From an uncultured Spirochaetales bacterium (GTDB lineage: Bacteria > Spirochaetota > Spirochaetia > Sphaerochaetales > Sphaerochaetaceae): a stretch of 64,000 nt of DNA. Shown here piece by piece: positions 27,683 through 36,489 of the stretch (its first letter is position 1; every line of letters starts with the position of its first letter). The DNA lies in assembly GCA_949285145.1 (NCBI GenBank), contig CASDXQ010000001.1:17584-81583 (forward strand), given 5' to 3'. Under the pieces are notes generated by a model that saw nothing but the letters and a program-made list of their open reading frames with translations, was not told the origin of the DNA and ran no database searches. The position numbers were made by a program, and so were the translations under genes.

Positions 27683-28362
27683 TTTGCCATCTCAATAAAA
27701 GCAGTCATATGTTCCTTCAGTATTCTCTCGGCAGTCTGTATGATTCTTTCGTTACTGCTTAGAAATCTGACATAAGGTTCTGTATTACTTGTGAATCTGC
27801 AGGCCAAAACATCCTCATTATCTTTCACCATCACCTCATCAGGTGCGATAAGTACCGCATCTCTTTTTCTGAACATGATCCTGCTGCATAGATCAGAACT
27901 GAGTTTTGAGGAGATCCTTATTTCAAAAGTTTTCTGGACTACCGGAGTTATGACGTCAGCAGAAACATATTTTGTTGCAGCAAGTATTGTGACAAAATCT
28001 TTGTCTGCAATCTTCTGAAGCACAAGTTCGAAATCTCTGCTAATCGGAGAATAAGAAAAGCCATACATCTCATCTAAAATCACAAGAAGATACTGTCTTC
28101 TTTTTTTAAACTTGAGTGAAAACGATTCATCTTCAAACCGTTTGAGAAAATCAAGCGTGTGCCTGTTGGCTTTTGCCTGAACTTCAAAGCAGCTCATTCC
28201 TGCATTTTTTATCAGTTTTCGAATATGTTTTCTCACAACTGAGAGAATCTTCATCCTCATCACGTTGTCACATCCGCCTATGAGTATATTCCCGTCAGAT
28301 TTGAGTGGATATTTCAGCTTTTCATCAAGAATATCTGTAAGCTGTCTGTCAAAGTGTTTCAT
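27679..28362 (-). CDS. FtsK/SpoIIIE-like motor-domain protein with degenerate Walker A
   Basis: 227 residues. The second half follows the FtsK motor in order: YLLVILDE at 91-98 (Walker B, FtsK YIVVVVDE), a helix FELVLQKIADKDFVTILAAT (FtsK ELIARIAQKARAAGIHLILAT), then SADVITPVVQKTFEIRISSKLSSDLCSRIMF (FtsK [31 protein letters not shown]) and an APDEV turn. The first half has ILIGGCDNVMRMKIL where FtsK has the P-loop GTTGSGKS, so ATP binding is doubtful. The assignment rests on my reading of motif order, not on an alignment search. No membrane segments. The ATG overlaps the ankyrin stop (TAATG) and its stop overlaps the Fic start (ATGA). It may act as an adaptor or pseudo-ATPase, and it holds the place where an antitoxin would sit. 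Confidence 0.6.
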   Translation of the reverse strand: MKHFDRQLTDILDEKLKYPLKSDGNILIGGCDNVMRMKILSVVRKHIRKLIKNAGMSCFEVQAKANRHTLDFLKRFEDESFSLKFKKRRQYLLVILDEMYGFSYSPISRDFELVLQKIADKDFVTILAATKYVSADVITPVVQKTFEIRISSKLSSDLCSRIMFRKRDAVLIAPDEVMVKDNEDVLACRFTSNTEPYVRFLSSNERIIQTAERILKEHMTAFIEMAK

Positions 28363-29639
28363 TAAATATCTCCTCTCATTTTCCTGTAAAGAACATCAAA
28401 CGGTGTCTCTCCATTTGAGTTTTTCATATTAAGGAGGCTGACAGGCAGGTAAAAGCTACAATCACGGATGAGATGTTGCACGGAAGATGTCCGCGATCCT
28501 TTGAAAAGAATATGAACAACATTGTTTCCCTCTGAATCGGTTATGTTCACATCGGCCCCCAGTTCAATAAGCTCTTCAATGCATTCCGGATAATCACTGT
28601 TTGCCAGATAGAAAATTGCTGCCCGTCCATGATTGTCTTTTGCATTAATGTCTTCGGGAGAAGAAATGAGGTAACGATATAGTTCCGGTGGATAATTCTC
28701 ATTTCTGACAGCCGACATCAGCGGAGTGCAACCGTATTTGTCAGTTCTTTTCAGATAAGATGGGTGGACGATCTGATTCAGGATCTTTTCATCCACTTCT
28801 TCAAATGATATGTAGGAAATAAAAGCCTTGTAACCTTCTTCACTTCCAGGCTTCAGCATACCGTGCTCAAATATCTCTGAAAGGATTTCCTGATTCTTAA
28901 CAGGATATGAATCTATGAAAGATATTGATTGCGGATAATGCTCAAGCAGAAGGTCAAAGCCGTAAGAATTATCAGAGCTGGCTGCAACGTTGATGAACCA
29001 CTTCAGATTATCCTCGCTGAAACATTCCCCAGGAAGAACCTCAATGCATGTTCTGACAGCTTTTTTGAATGCTATATTCTTTATTATTGCCTTTACAAGA
29101 TAATCAGTATTTCCAGCTTCACTCTTATCAACAGCAAGTTTAATAAAACAGGACAGCCAGTCATCAAGATATGAGAGAAAGCATGGCCTGAATTTCTCAT
29201 CAGCATAGACATTGTACGGAATCCTGTAACATGAATAATTTGTTGAAATGACGTTAATGAAATATGCAACAGCTGAAATTAAATCTACATAAATATCTTT
29301 TTCCGATTTATCAGAAGTCTTCTTCTTGATACTCAGAAGTTCTTCAGGAGTTCCGTTAAATGGGTTGATTTCCAGTTCCATTCTCGAAAAACTGAATCCG
29401 TTATCAAACAGAACCCTGATAACTTCAACAGACGCCATCTCCTTCAATGCAAAATCCACAGGAGAACTGCAGTCATAGAAGTCAGAGGATTTCAGCTCTG
29501 GCAATCTCTTCAGTACAACCTCAGCAAGCTGTGGGTTATCACATCGTATTGCTGTGACAAGAGCTTCTCTCAGGAAGAGTTCTGACGGTGACTGATCGTT
29601 AATGTGAGCCATGTAATAGTTTTCAATCTGTTTATTCAT
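28362..29639 (-). CDS. Ankyrin-repeat protein
   Basis: 425 residues, soluble. The C-terminal 120 residues contain at least three recognisable ankyrin repeats: TDKYGCTPLMSAVRNENYPPELYRYLISSPEDINAKDNHGRAAIFYLANSDYPECIEELIELGADVNITDSEGNNVVHILF, and a last partial one (NMKNSNGETPFDVLYRKM). The N-terminal 300 residues are helical and look like degenerate ankyrin-type repeats (SSPVDFALKEMASVEVIRVLFDNGFSF). Such proteins bind other proteins; in an operon with a Fic protein it could recognise a target or hold the toxin. I list the ATG at 29639; an in-frame TTG at 29657 would add six residues, and neither has a good ribosome site. It is 1 bp from the FtsK-like gene. Confidence 0.75.
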   Translation of the reverse strand: MNKQIENYYMAHINDQSPSELFLREALVTAIRCDNPQLAEVVLKRLPELKSSDFYDCSSPVDFALKEMASVEVIRVLFDNGFSFSRMELEINPFNGTPEELLSIKKKTSDKSEKDIYVDLISAVAYFINVISTNYSCYRIPYNVYADEKFRPCFLSYLDDWLSCFIKLAVDKSEAGNTDYLVKAIIKNIAFKKAVRTCIEVLPGECFSEDNLKWFINVAASSDNSYGFDLLLEHYPQSISFIDSYPVKNQEILSEIFEHGMLKPGSEEGYKAFISYISFEEVDEKILNQIVHPSYLKRTDKYGCTPLMSAVRNENYPPELYRYLISSPEDINAKDNHGRAAIFYLANSDYPECIEELIELGADVNITDSEGNNVVHILFKGSRTSSVQHLIRDCSFYLPVSLLNMKNSNGETPFDVLYRKMRGDI

Positions 29640-29661
29640 GGCCTCATGATAAATCAATAAA

Positions 29662-29679
29662 TGTACAAATTAATGTGCA
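29662..29679. promoter_or_regulatory. Operator-like palindrome between the WYL and ankyrin genes
   Basis: TGTACA and TGTGCA flank an AAATTAA-like centre (18 bp, one mismatch between the arms), in the short gap before the ankyrin gene. It would suit a dimeric regulator such as the neighbouring WYL protein. Confidence 0.35.
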
Positions 29680-29689
29680 TATAAAAATT

Positions 29690-30670
29690 TTATTCTTTTT
29701 TTCCGTACCACTTATAAACCGCCAATGTATCTTCCAGAGAAGAGATAATATCTTCCCTCAATTCCTTTGGTTCAATCAGTTCTGCTTCCGCCCCTAGAGA
29801 CAGTACCCATCTTTCAAGCAGATACCTACCAGATGTTCTGACAGTAAAGAGATAACCATTATCAATCTTCTTGATATTTACAGAATCCGGCCAATCCCGC
29901 TCCGCCTCATATGACCCCTGACTTTCAGATAATTTGACTACAGCAGTGAATTCTTCACTGTCACTGACAATTCCAAATGGATCATCCAATGCTTTATTTA
30001 TATCGATCCGAGGTTCTGGACGAGGTGTATCTAGTCTGGATAATGGCTTTGTTATTCTGGTTATCCTTGGAACTGATATCGTGTAAGTCAGTCCGTCTTC
30101 TTGCATGACAAGGCAGTATACACCACCCATATTCACAAAACATTTAAGCGGATAAAGCCTTCTAGTTTTCCCATTATATTCTATAAAAAGCAAGGATTCA
30201 ACTTCCTGCGCACGCAACAAAATCAGTAAGTTTCTGACATTATCGAGAGAAAAATACCCTTTGGCACCAGAAGGTTCTACAGTTATCTCTCCGACAAGAT
30301 TCCTTATATTAGAGATGAAATTCCGGTCTGCAGCAGAAACAAGAGGCGAAAAGCTGGCTGTTGATTCAATCATGAATCCCAGGAGCAGCCGGTCATCATC
30401 AGAAAGCACCTTCTGGATGAATCTTGAACGGAAGTTCTTCCAGTCTTCAGGCTCTATTCTCTGTACAGTTTCCCTCCCGCTCTTTCCCCTCTTTTCATCG
30501 GTTGCAATGACAGTCATGCCGAAATGAGTGAATATGTTCTGGAAGTCTCCATAGATACTCGATCTGGATGAATAGCCGAATCTGTTATCTTCAATCAGTT
30601 CCTGAACAGTTACCCCGTTATCAGAGGCAAGAAGAGATGCCAGATTTAATAGTTTTATGAATGTTGTCAT
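29690..30670 (-). CDS. WYL-domain transcriptional regulator
   Basis: 326 residues. An N-terminal helix-turn-helix (about 1-65, FIKLLNLASLLASDNGVTVQELIEDNRFGYSSRSSIYGDFQNI) is followed by a linker, a WYL domain (about 150-225, containing FIEYNGKTRRLYPLKCFVNMGGVYCLVMQEDGLTYTISVPRITRI) and a WCX-type C-terminus (YLFTVRTSGRYLLERWVLSLGAEAELIEP). WYL regulators bind nucleic-acid-derived ligands and often control phage-defence operons (BrxR, CapW). It overlaps the DUF262 gene by 4 bp (ATGA) and is second in the operon, consistent with autoregulation. Confidence 0.85.
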   Translation of the reverse strand: MTTFIKLLNLASLLASDNGVTVQELIEDNRFGYSSRSSIYGDFQNIFTHFGMTVIATDEKRGKSGRETVQRIEPEDWKNFRSRFIQKVLSDDDRLLLGFMIESTASFSPLVSAADRNFISNIRNLVGEITVEPSGAKGYFSLDNVRNLLILLRAQEVESLLFIEYNGKTRRLYPLKCFVNMGGVYCLVMQEDGLTYTISVPRITRITKPLSRLDTPRPEPRIDINKALDDPFGIVSDSEEFTAVVKLSESQGSYEAERDWPDSVNIKKIDNGYLFTVRTSGRYLLERWVLSLGAEAELIEPKELREDIISSLEDTLAVYKWYGKKE

Positions 30671-33600
30671 GAAATTCCTTCTATAATATCATCAAGTAGT
30701 TTTTTTAAATCTTCCTTGTTTTTAAGGACCATATTCTGAGAATTTTGATAAATACATCGAGTTTCGTATTTTTTTTCATTTTCCAAAATATCGATTATAT
30801 CTTCTTTTTGATATACATAGTATTCTTCTTCCGTAATAATTACTCCAGGAGTTGTCATATATAATACTTTTCCTTGATAAGTAAATTTTACATAGCAAAA
30901 ATCTATGTAATATCCCCAGACAACAAGATGATTTTGATTTTCATCAAAACTTACCTTACTTAAATCAGTAATATTTTTTTTACTGTCATTGTAATTTGTA
31001 ATATCATCACCTTTATAATCAATTACACGGAAGTAATCTCCATCTGGATGAATAATTTCCTTCGTTACTTTGAAGAACTTTGTAATCTGATTGTTCTGCT
31101 TTTTATTATCATATTTCCATCCATCAGCATCCCAATAGATATAGATTTTCTGGCCACTTTTTATTCTTGTAAAAACGGGTATTTCGTTATGTAAATTCCA
31201 GGAATACCACACAATTTTGAAATCAGAATGTTCACTCATCATCCATTTGATGAACCAATTACTGTCAATTAATGATTTCCGGATAATATCTGATCTCTGG
31301 CTTTCACTTTTTTTAAAAACTATAGAACAAAGATTTTTTGCAGAAAGTAAACCATCAACTATTTTGCGATAGTCGGCATTATAGACTCTATCATGGATTC
31401 CTCTAAAAATCCTATTCTTCCAATGTTCTCTTGAAGTATTAAAGTATAATTCGTCCCAATCCCATGGAGAAAGCTTGACGTATGCAGTGACAATTGCGTC
31501 ACTATAATCACTGTTTATTCCTTTTTCATCAAACCATCTGGCAAAATTTTCCCGTTTAGTTATGAAATTATTCCAACATATATCTTTTGCATTGTAGAAC
31601 AGAAAATCAATTCTTCCATCCGCAAAAGCTGTACTTTCAGCTTCTTCTACTTGTTCAATGGAAACCTTCTTATCCTTAATAATTGCTTTTGCTTTTTTAT
31701 GTTCTTCTTCATATTGACTGATGTTACTTAGATTTTCATTCTCATCTTTGGCAAGGAAAGATAAAATATCGGAAGCATTGGCCAATAGTTCGTTGAAAAT
31801 CAACTTCAATGCTGATGCAACATCGCTACTATTCCAAATAAGGTTTGCACAAACTCTCATCCATTGTCTGTTTTGTTTACCGTTTGCAAGAGTAATCAAA
31901 TATGAGAACATCAACGCATGTGTCTTTTCTTTACCTTGTTTATCTGTCCAAATAAAAAGATTATTATTATTTTTCTGTTTTGTATACTTTGGGCAAAGAG
32001 ATTTGTATTCCTCTTCTATTAACTCCAAGTCAGAATCTGCAAGAACATCTATCAAAGACTTTAACACATTTAATTCTGATTTTTTCTTTTTATATTCTAC
32101 ATATAATGATGTAGAAAGCAATTCAGGTTTGAAAAAATCAACTTCAGGTTCTTCTTTCGATTTTGAAATTTTCTGGAACGAATCAAACATGAGACTGATC
32201 AAATTCTGGAAAGCCTCTTCATAGCTTTGGGACATTTCATTATTTTGGGAATGATTTTTGTAATACAGGAAAAAGCGTTCAGCAACTTTATCATATTTTT
32301 CTGAAAATTCTTTCTCATCTTTACTAAAGAAAAAAGATTTGAACTTTTCCAACGGCGTTAACGTCTTTCCTCTTGCATTCATCCTCCAGTAAATATCCGG
32401 GGTAAGCGAAATATCATTAGGAATAAAGAAGCGTATGTTTTCCATTCTTTCTATATATTGATGGATTTTATCTTTTTTAAGAGAATTATCTATTCTCTGC
32501 AGAATCTCGTTAACAGTAATATTCATGCCTTTTACTGATGCATTTTTTGATTCGCTCATACAAATCATTCGACCTGAAACAATTTCTTTACAGTATTTGG
32601 CAGCTTCATCCCGATTAGCATATGTGAATTTTTTTAAATAATCCTCACATTTCTGTTCTGCTTTAAAATAAAGGCAACAATAAACAAGAAATACTGTTGT
32701 AAGACGTTGTTGTCCATCAAATGGAAACAGCTCGTTTTTATCAGTTACAGAACCATATATAAAATCAAGATCCAGATGATTGTCCGATCCGTTAAGAAAA
32801 CGGAATATTTCATCCAAGAATTTTTTTCTTACATATATTGATTGTACATCTGTTCTACCTTGGGCATATTCCCTCTGAAAATCGGGAATGACAATAGCTG
32901 TTTTCTCAAGAATATTCTTTAGACTTAGTGCATTATTATTATTTTTAAATGGAAGAACTGGTACATTACCATAACAAGGTTTATTATCAGATAATCTGTA
33001 GGATTCTGTATAGCAATCGATTTTAAAGCACTTACTCAGAAATGAATCAACTTTAGTCTTTATATCATTCTCATAACTATCATATTCATCTTTCAACCAA
33101 TTCCCACTTTTGCTAATCTTGTATGCATATGAAGTCCCATCTAGCAGATGTTTAGAGACATTATTGGCTTTTTCTTGTTTTTTACTAAAAGAAATATTAT
33201 TGAATGATGCATTCATGTCGCGCTCAAGAAGAACTAGATTTCCTATACCGTGAATCCATTTACTGATTGAGTCTTTGTGTTCAATTATCTGAATATTATG
33301 GGTATTTTTATCGTATTTACATGCTCCATAAAGTAAATCATAAAGAATATCCTGATATGCCTTAACATCAGAATTTTCTGAAAATCTGTTCTTTAAGTTA
33401 ATACAGTCTACATCATCAATTTTATTCTGACTAATAAGAGTATTTTCTAATTGCTTAAGTTGAGAATCAGCTAATAATTCTGCATTTTTGGCATGAATAT
33501 GATCCAGCGACCATTTACGCTTGTTTTTCACTTCTGAAAAATATTTAAAATTAAATCGATCTTTAGAATTATAAAATGAGAGATTATATAGTAATAATTG

Positions 33601-34602
33601 ATTCATTATGTCCTTGTTATCTTCGCCGTACCTGAAATCTGACCTTCTCTCTTGTTTAGGAATATAGTTAAATAAGTTAAGTGTTTGATTCTCCAATTCG
33701 GTCAATACTTCATACTGATCATTATTTAAAAAACAATGAAGTATATATCCTAATCTGTTATACACATTAATATCATCATAGCAATTGCGGAGAGTTTTAT
33801 ATAGAGAATACATTTTTGAGAAAATCTCCCCCTGCGTTTTCTCTCCTTCAATTAAGGAATTAAAAACATAGGTGTGATCATTTTCCCATTTAGACTCGAC
33901 TTCTATTTGTTTTTTCGTTTTTCCTATCAATTCAATCTCTATAAGCTCAGCAATATAATCAAGCCGAGTTGCGTAATAACGTGGAGAATCTGCATCGGGA
34001 TTAATAAAATAGAAGAATTCATCTTCCATCAATCCTTCCTCCATTTCTTTCCAACACTCTCTTAGATAGATATCTTCTGTCGATGTGAATATCCATGCTT
34101 TTAATAACTCTGCGGAAGATAGGGGAATCTTTCCTTCATTTATTCTGAAAAATATACGTCTAGCTTCATCTTCATCATTTTCATCAACTTCATATCTGAT
34201 GAAAAATGCCTTATTTAATTTTTCTAGAAATATTTCTTTGTTATTCTTTTCAAAAAAACATTCAATTTCAGTTTTAGCCTTTTCGATATACCACTTATCA
34301 ATCTCATCATGATGAAAATCACTGAAATCTGGATTGTCATCAATAATAAGGAGTATAGTTGTCAGACGTTGCTGACCATCTATTACATTGTATTTTCCGT
34401 CAACTTTTCTGCTCGGACAGATAATCAGAGGTTGAAGAGAATATCCATTGTTGTCTTCTGAAGAATTAATATCATTTAGAAGCTTGAATACTTCATACTC
34501 AGTTCTCCAGCGATATCCTCTCTGATAAGAGCGCGGAATTGAAAATTTATTTTTTAAATTTTCGCTTATATCATCGATTTTAAGTTTTGAAATTTTAGGC
34601 AT
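30667..34602 (-). CDS. Large double-DUF262 protein with central DUF1524-type HNH nuclease (GmrSD-like)
   Basis: 1,311 residues. DUF262 copy 1 spans about 1-250, with SIPRSYQRGYRW at 21-32 and DGQQRLTT at 75-82. A DUF1524/HNH block follows, with SLDHIHAKN at 365-373 and GIGNLVLLERDMNASFNN at about 452-469, the two halves of the GmrSD HNH. DUF262 copy 2 starts near 570, with IPDFQREYAQGR and a second DGQQRLTT at 629-636. The last 400 residues have no HNH I can see. GmrSD-type enzymes are NTP-dependent type IV restriction systems that cut modified phage DNA, with DGQQR needed for nucleotide hydrolysis. The gene is visibly AT-rich compared with flanking housekeeping genes, which suggests horizontal transfer. 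Start supported by TGGAG about 8 nt upstream. Confidence 0.85.
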   Translation of the reverse strand: MPKISKLKIDDISENLKNKFSIPRSYQRGYRWRTEYEVFKLLNDINSSEDNNGYSLQPLIICPSRKVDGKYNVIDGQQRLTTILLIIDDNPDFSDFHHDEIDKWYIEKAKTEIECFFEKNNKEIFLEKLNKAFFIRYEVDENDEDEARRIFFRINEGKIPLSSAELLKAWIFTSTEDIYLRECWKEMEEGLMEDEFFYFINPDADSPRYYATRLDYIAELIEIELIGKTKKQIEVESKWENDHTYVFNSLIEGEKTQGEIFSKMYSLYKTLRNCYDDINVYNRLGYILHCFLNNDQYEVLTELENQTLNLFNYIPKQERRSDFRYGEDNKDIMNQLLLYNLSFYNSKDRFNFKYFSEVKNKRKWSLDHIHAKNAELLADSQLKQLENTLISQNKIDDVDCINLKNRFSENSDVKAYQDILYDLLYGACKYDKNTHNIQIIEHKDSISKWIHGIGNLVLLERDMNASFNNISFSKKQEKANNVSKHLLDGTSYAYKISKSGNWLKDEYDSYENDIKTKVDSFLSKCFKIDCYTESYRLSDNKPCYGNVPVLPFKNNNNALSLKNILEKTAIVIPDFQREYAQGRTDVQSIYVRKKFLDEIFRFLNGSDNHLDLDFIYGSVTDKNELFPFDGQQRLTTVFLVYCCLYFKAEQKCEDYLKKFTYANRDEAAKYCKEIVSGRMICMSESKNASVKGMNITVNEILQRIDNSLKKDKIHQYIERMENIRFFIPNDISLTPDIYWRMNARGKTLTPLEKFKSFFFSKDEKEFSEKYDKVAERFFLYYKNHSQNNEMSQSYEEAFQNLISLMFDSFQKISKSKEEPEVDFFKPELLSTSLYVEYKKKKSELNVLKSLIDVLADSDLELIEEEYKSLCPKYTKQKNNNNLFIWTDKQGKEKTHALMFSYLITLANGKQNRQWMRVCANLIWNSSDVASALKLIFNELLANASDILSFLAKDENENLSNISQYEEEHKKAKAIIKDKKVSIEQVEEAESTAFADGRIDFLFYNAKDICWNNFITKRENFARWFDEKGINSDYSDAIVTAYVKLSPWDWDELYFNTSREHWKNRIFRGIHDRVYNADYRKIVDGLLSAKNLCSIVFKKSESQRSDIIRKSLIDSNWFIKWMMSEHSDFKIVWYSWNLHNEIPVFTRIKSGQKIYIYWDADGWKYDNKKQNNQITKFFKVTKEIIHPDGDYFRVIDYKGDDITNYNDSKKNITDLSKVSFDENQNHLVVWGYYIDFCYVKFTYQGKVLYMTTPGVIITEEEYYVYQKEDIIDILENEKKYETRCIYQNSQNMVLKNKEDLKKLLDDIIEGIS

Positions 34603-34644
34603 TTGTTAACTCCAAAGAAAAAAATAACACACAATCTGTCCAAA

Positions 34645-34674
34645 TTTATATACAGATAGTATTCTATCATGCAA
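34645..34674 (-). promoter_or_regulatory. Promoter and operator-like repeat of the accessory operon
   Basis: TTGCAT (34669-34674) with TATATA (16-bp spacer) or TATAAA (18-bp spacer) on the minus strand. The spacer contains GATAG-aata-CTATC (34655-34668), a small inverted repeat exactly where a repressor would block RNA polymerase. Confidence 0.45.
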
Positions 34675-34865
34675 TCGTGAACAAGAATATAGAAAAGTTT
34701 CTATCGAATTGAAATCTCCGTTGAAAGATATGATTTTATCACAACAAGTTTTTTCCTGTTCCCGACTGTATGGATTATGCCAGCTTATATGGTCTGTAAA
34801 GAAATAATTAATCTGTTTCCTGATTTGTTCATATATGAAGTATACTGAAAAAAATGGAGGTTTTT

Positions 34866-35117
34866 ATGGCAAATTATTATTGCAAGAATTGTGGGCAGAA
34901 GTTTTCCAGTGTATCGTCATTGACAGCAAACAGATGTCAACGTCATCCTGACGGTTCTTTTAAAGGACCACATGAACTGTATGAAGGAAGCGAGAAATCA
35001 AAGTATACCTGCAAATACTGCGGTCAGACTTTCTCAAGTATCAGTTCTATGACAGCAAACAAGTGCCAGCGACATCCAAAAGGAACATTTAAAGGAAATC
35101 ACTCGCCTGCACTTTGA
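34866..35117 (+). CDS. Small protein with two tandem C-x2-C-x14-C-x2-H zinc fingers
   Basis: 83 residues made almost wholly of two near-identical repeats: CKNCGQKFSSVSSLTANRCQRH (residues 6-27) and CKYCGQTFSSISSMTANKCQRH (about 50-71), each followed by P.G.FKG.H. The spacing C-x2-C-x14-C-x2-H suggests one zinc ion per repeat. I do not know a named family; nucleic-acid or protein binding is plausible. The ATG at 34866 has TGGAGG 5 nt upstream; the ATG at 34854 overlaps that site and is not the start. It lies divergent from the accessory operon and could be linked to it or independent. A 10-bp hairpin follows. Confidence 0.75.
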   Translation: MANYYCKNCGQKFSSVSSLTANRCQRHPDGSFKGPHELYEGSEKSKYTCKYCGQTFSSISSMTANKCQRHPKGTFKGNHSPAL

Positions 35118-35131
35118 TAACTCATACAATA

Positions 35132-35162
35132 ATTGGAGGTGGAAAAAACAAACACCTCCAAT
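35132..35162 (+). terminator. Hairpin after the zinc-finger gene
   Basis: Perfect 10-bp repeat ATTGGAGGTG / CACCTCCAAT, 11-nt loop, followed by only TTAAAA. A weak intrinsic terminator, 14 bp after the stop. Confidence 0.55.
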
Positions 35163-35339
35163 TTAAAAGACACTCAAACAAGTATTTCGACTCAATTTAA
35201 TTTTCAATAGCAGATTTCATGGATGATGTTCTGTCCGGCTTTTTCAAAGCCAGGAAAACAAAGACACGGATTTATATCACTCTGACTGTCTCATATCATG
35301 ACGGATTTGAATTCAGTCATTGAAACAATCAGCAATGAT

Positions 35340-36452
35340 TCAGATGAACAGTGCAGGATCCAGCGCGATACCGCCCTGCTCTATCTGGAAATACAGAGTC
35401 GGAGACGGGAATGCATATGAAGAAGAGACTGTTCCTATCATATCATCCTGCGCGCATTCGCTTCCGATTGATACATTGAACGAGTCAAGGAATGCATATG
35501 TTGTCTTGTATCCCTGGTCATGCTGGATTACCACAAATTTGCCGTAATTGTCATTTGCACCCAGATCAACAACAGTACCTGAAGCAGAAGCCTTCACTTC
35601 AGAGCCCGCGGCACATCTTATGAGAATGCCGGAAAGAGTCGTTCCGCTGTAAACTTCACCGAAAGAAGCACTTACATTCCCGCTTACGGGTGAAATGAAT
35701 GTGAGGGAAGAATCCTGAGGTACAGCATTTGAAGAGACTCCTGTCATGCTCGGTATGAAGAGCTCCTGGCCGACATAGATATTCTCGCTCTTGAGGCTGT
35801 TTATATCCATAAGATTTTTCCATCCGAGTTCAGGGTTGAATTTATAGGCGATTGTTGAGAGCATATCGCCCTGCTGGACTGTGTAAAGCTGTCCGTCCAT
35901 ATTCGGGATTCTGAGCTGGACACCGCTTTGGACTGCAGCAATATTCTTTATCCTGTTGACAGAAATTAGAGTATTCACATTTCTTCCATAAGCTTCTGCT
36001 ATACTCTGAAGATCCTCACCTTCACTGACAATATGTGTAAGGTAGATTACATGATCCGAAGTGTCGAAATTCGCCATATCCTGTGCGGAAAGGAGATCGA
36101 CAGCAGTATTGCGTCTGCTCTCTGAAGATGATGACTGTATTGATTGGGCAGTAACTGTCTGGGAGATCCGGGATGGTTCTGCAGTAGCACTTTCAGTTTC
36201 ACTTTCCTCGCTCCGGATCGTTGCATCAGAGGGCTGGATGATCTCCGGCTGCCGGACTTCAACAGTTATGGGAGTCTGTTCCGCTCTGGCTTCTGTTTCC
36301 TCCTCGACAGGAGAGAGAATCAGGAAAAAAAGAACTGCGATCGCACATATGAGAACGCCCAGAACTGCAATCAGGCCTGTCCTGGAAGAGCTTCCGTTTC
36401 TGCGTCTCTCGCGTGAGGAACTTACCATATCATCATAATTTTCACGTCCCAT
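35340..36452 (-). CDS. Membrane-anchored LysM-LysM-LytM protein with a degenerate peptidase domain
   Basis: 370 residues. A cytoplasmic basic tail, one membrane segment (about 26-46), a Ser/Glu-rich linker, LysM domains at about 139-183 and 189-234, and a LytM/M23 domain at about 252-370. LysM binds peptidoglycan. The M23 zinc ligands are replaced: HxGxD is LSGILIR near 273-279, YAHL is YAFL near 319-322, and HLHFE is TLYFQ near 352-356. It is therefore probably not an endopeptidase but an activator of cell-wall amidases like EnvC/NlpD. The reading frame stays open to 36677, but the ATG at 36452 gives a proper tail-plus-anchor topology. It is divergent from ftsI, 37 bp away, so a joint division role is likely. 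Confidence 0.8.
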   Translation of the reverse strand: MGRENYDDMVSSSRERRRNGSSSRTGLIAVLGVLICAIAVLFFLILSPVEEETEARAEQTPITVEVRQPEIIQPSDATIRSEESETESATAEPSRISQTVTAQSIQSSSSESRRNTAVDLLSAQDMANFDTSDHVIYLTHIVSEGEDLQSIAEAYGRNVNTLISVNRIKNIAAVQSGVQLRIPNMDGQLYTVQQGDMLSTIAYKFNPELGWKNLMDINSLKSENIYVGQELFIPSMTGVSSNAVPQDSSLTFISPVSGNVSASFGEVYSGTTLSGILIRCAAGSEVKASASGTVVDLGANDNYGKFVVIQHDQGYKTTYAFLDSFNVSIGSECAQDDMIGTVSSSYAFPSPTLYFQIEQGGIALDPALFI

Positions 36453-36481
36453 TTGATTAAACCTACACCTGTGCCTATAAT
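36453..36481 (+). promoter_or_regulatory. ftsI promoter
   Basis: TTGATT, 17-bp spacer and perfect TATAAT; the ATG follows 8 nt after the -10 with no Shine-Dalgarno. The -35 abuts the start codon of the divergent LytM gene. Confidence 0.7.
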
Positions 36482-36489
36482 ACAATACA

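Noticed and set aside
35210..35260. GGCTTT / AAAGCC hairpin as terminator of the LytM gene
   Set aside because: Short stem and no T-run on either strand.
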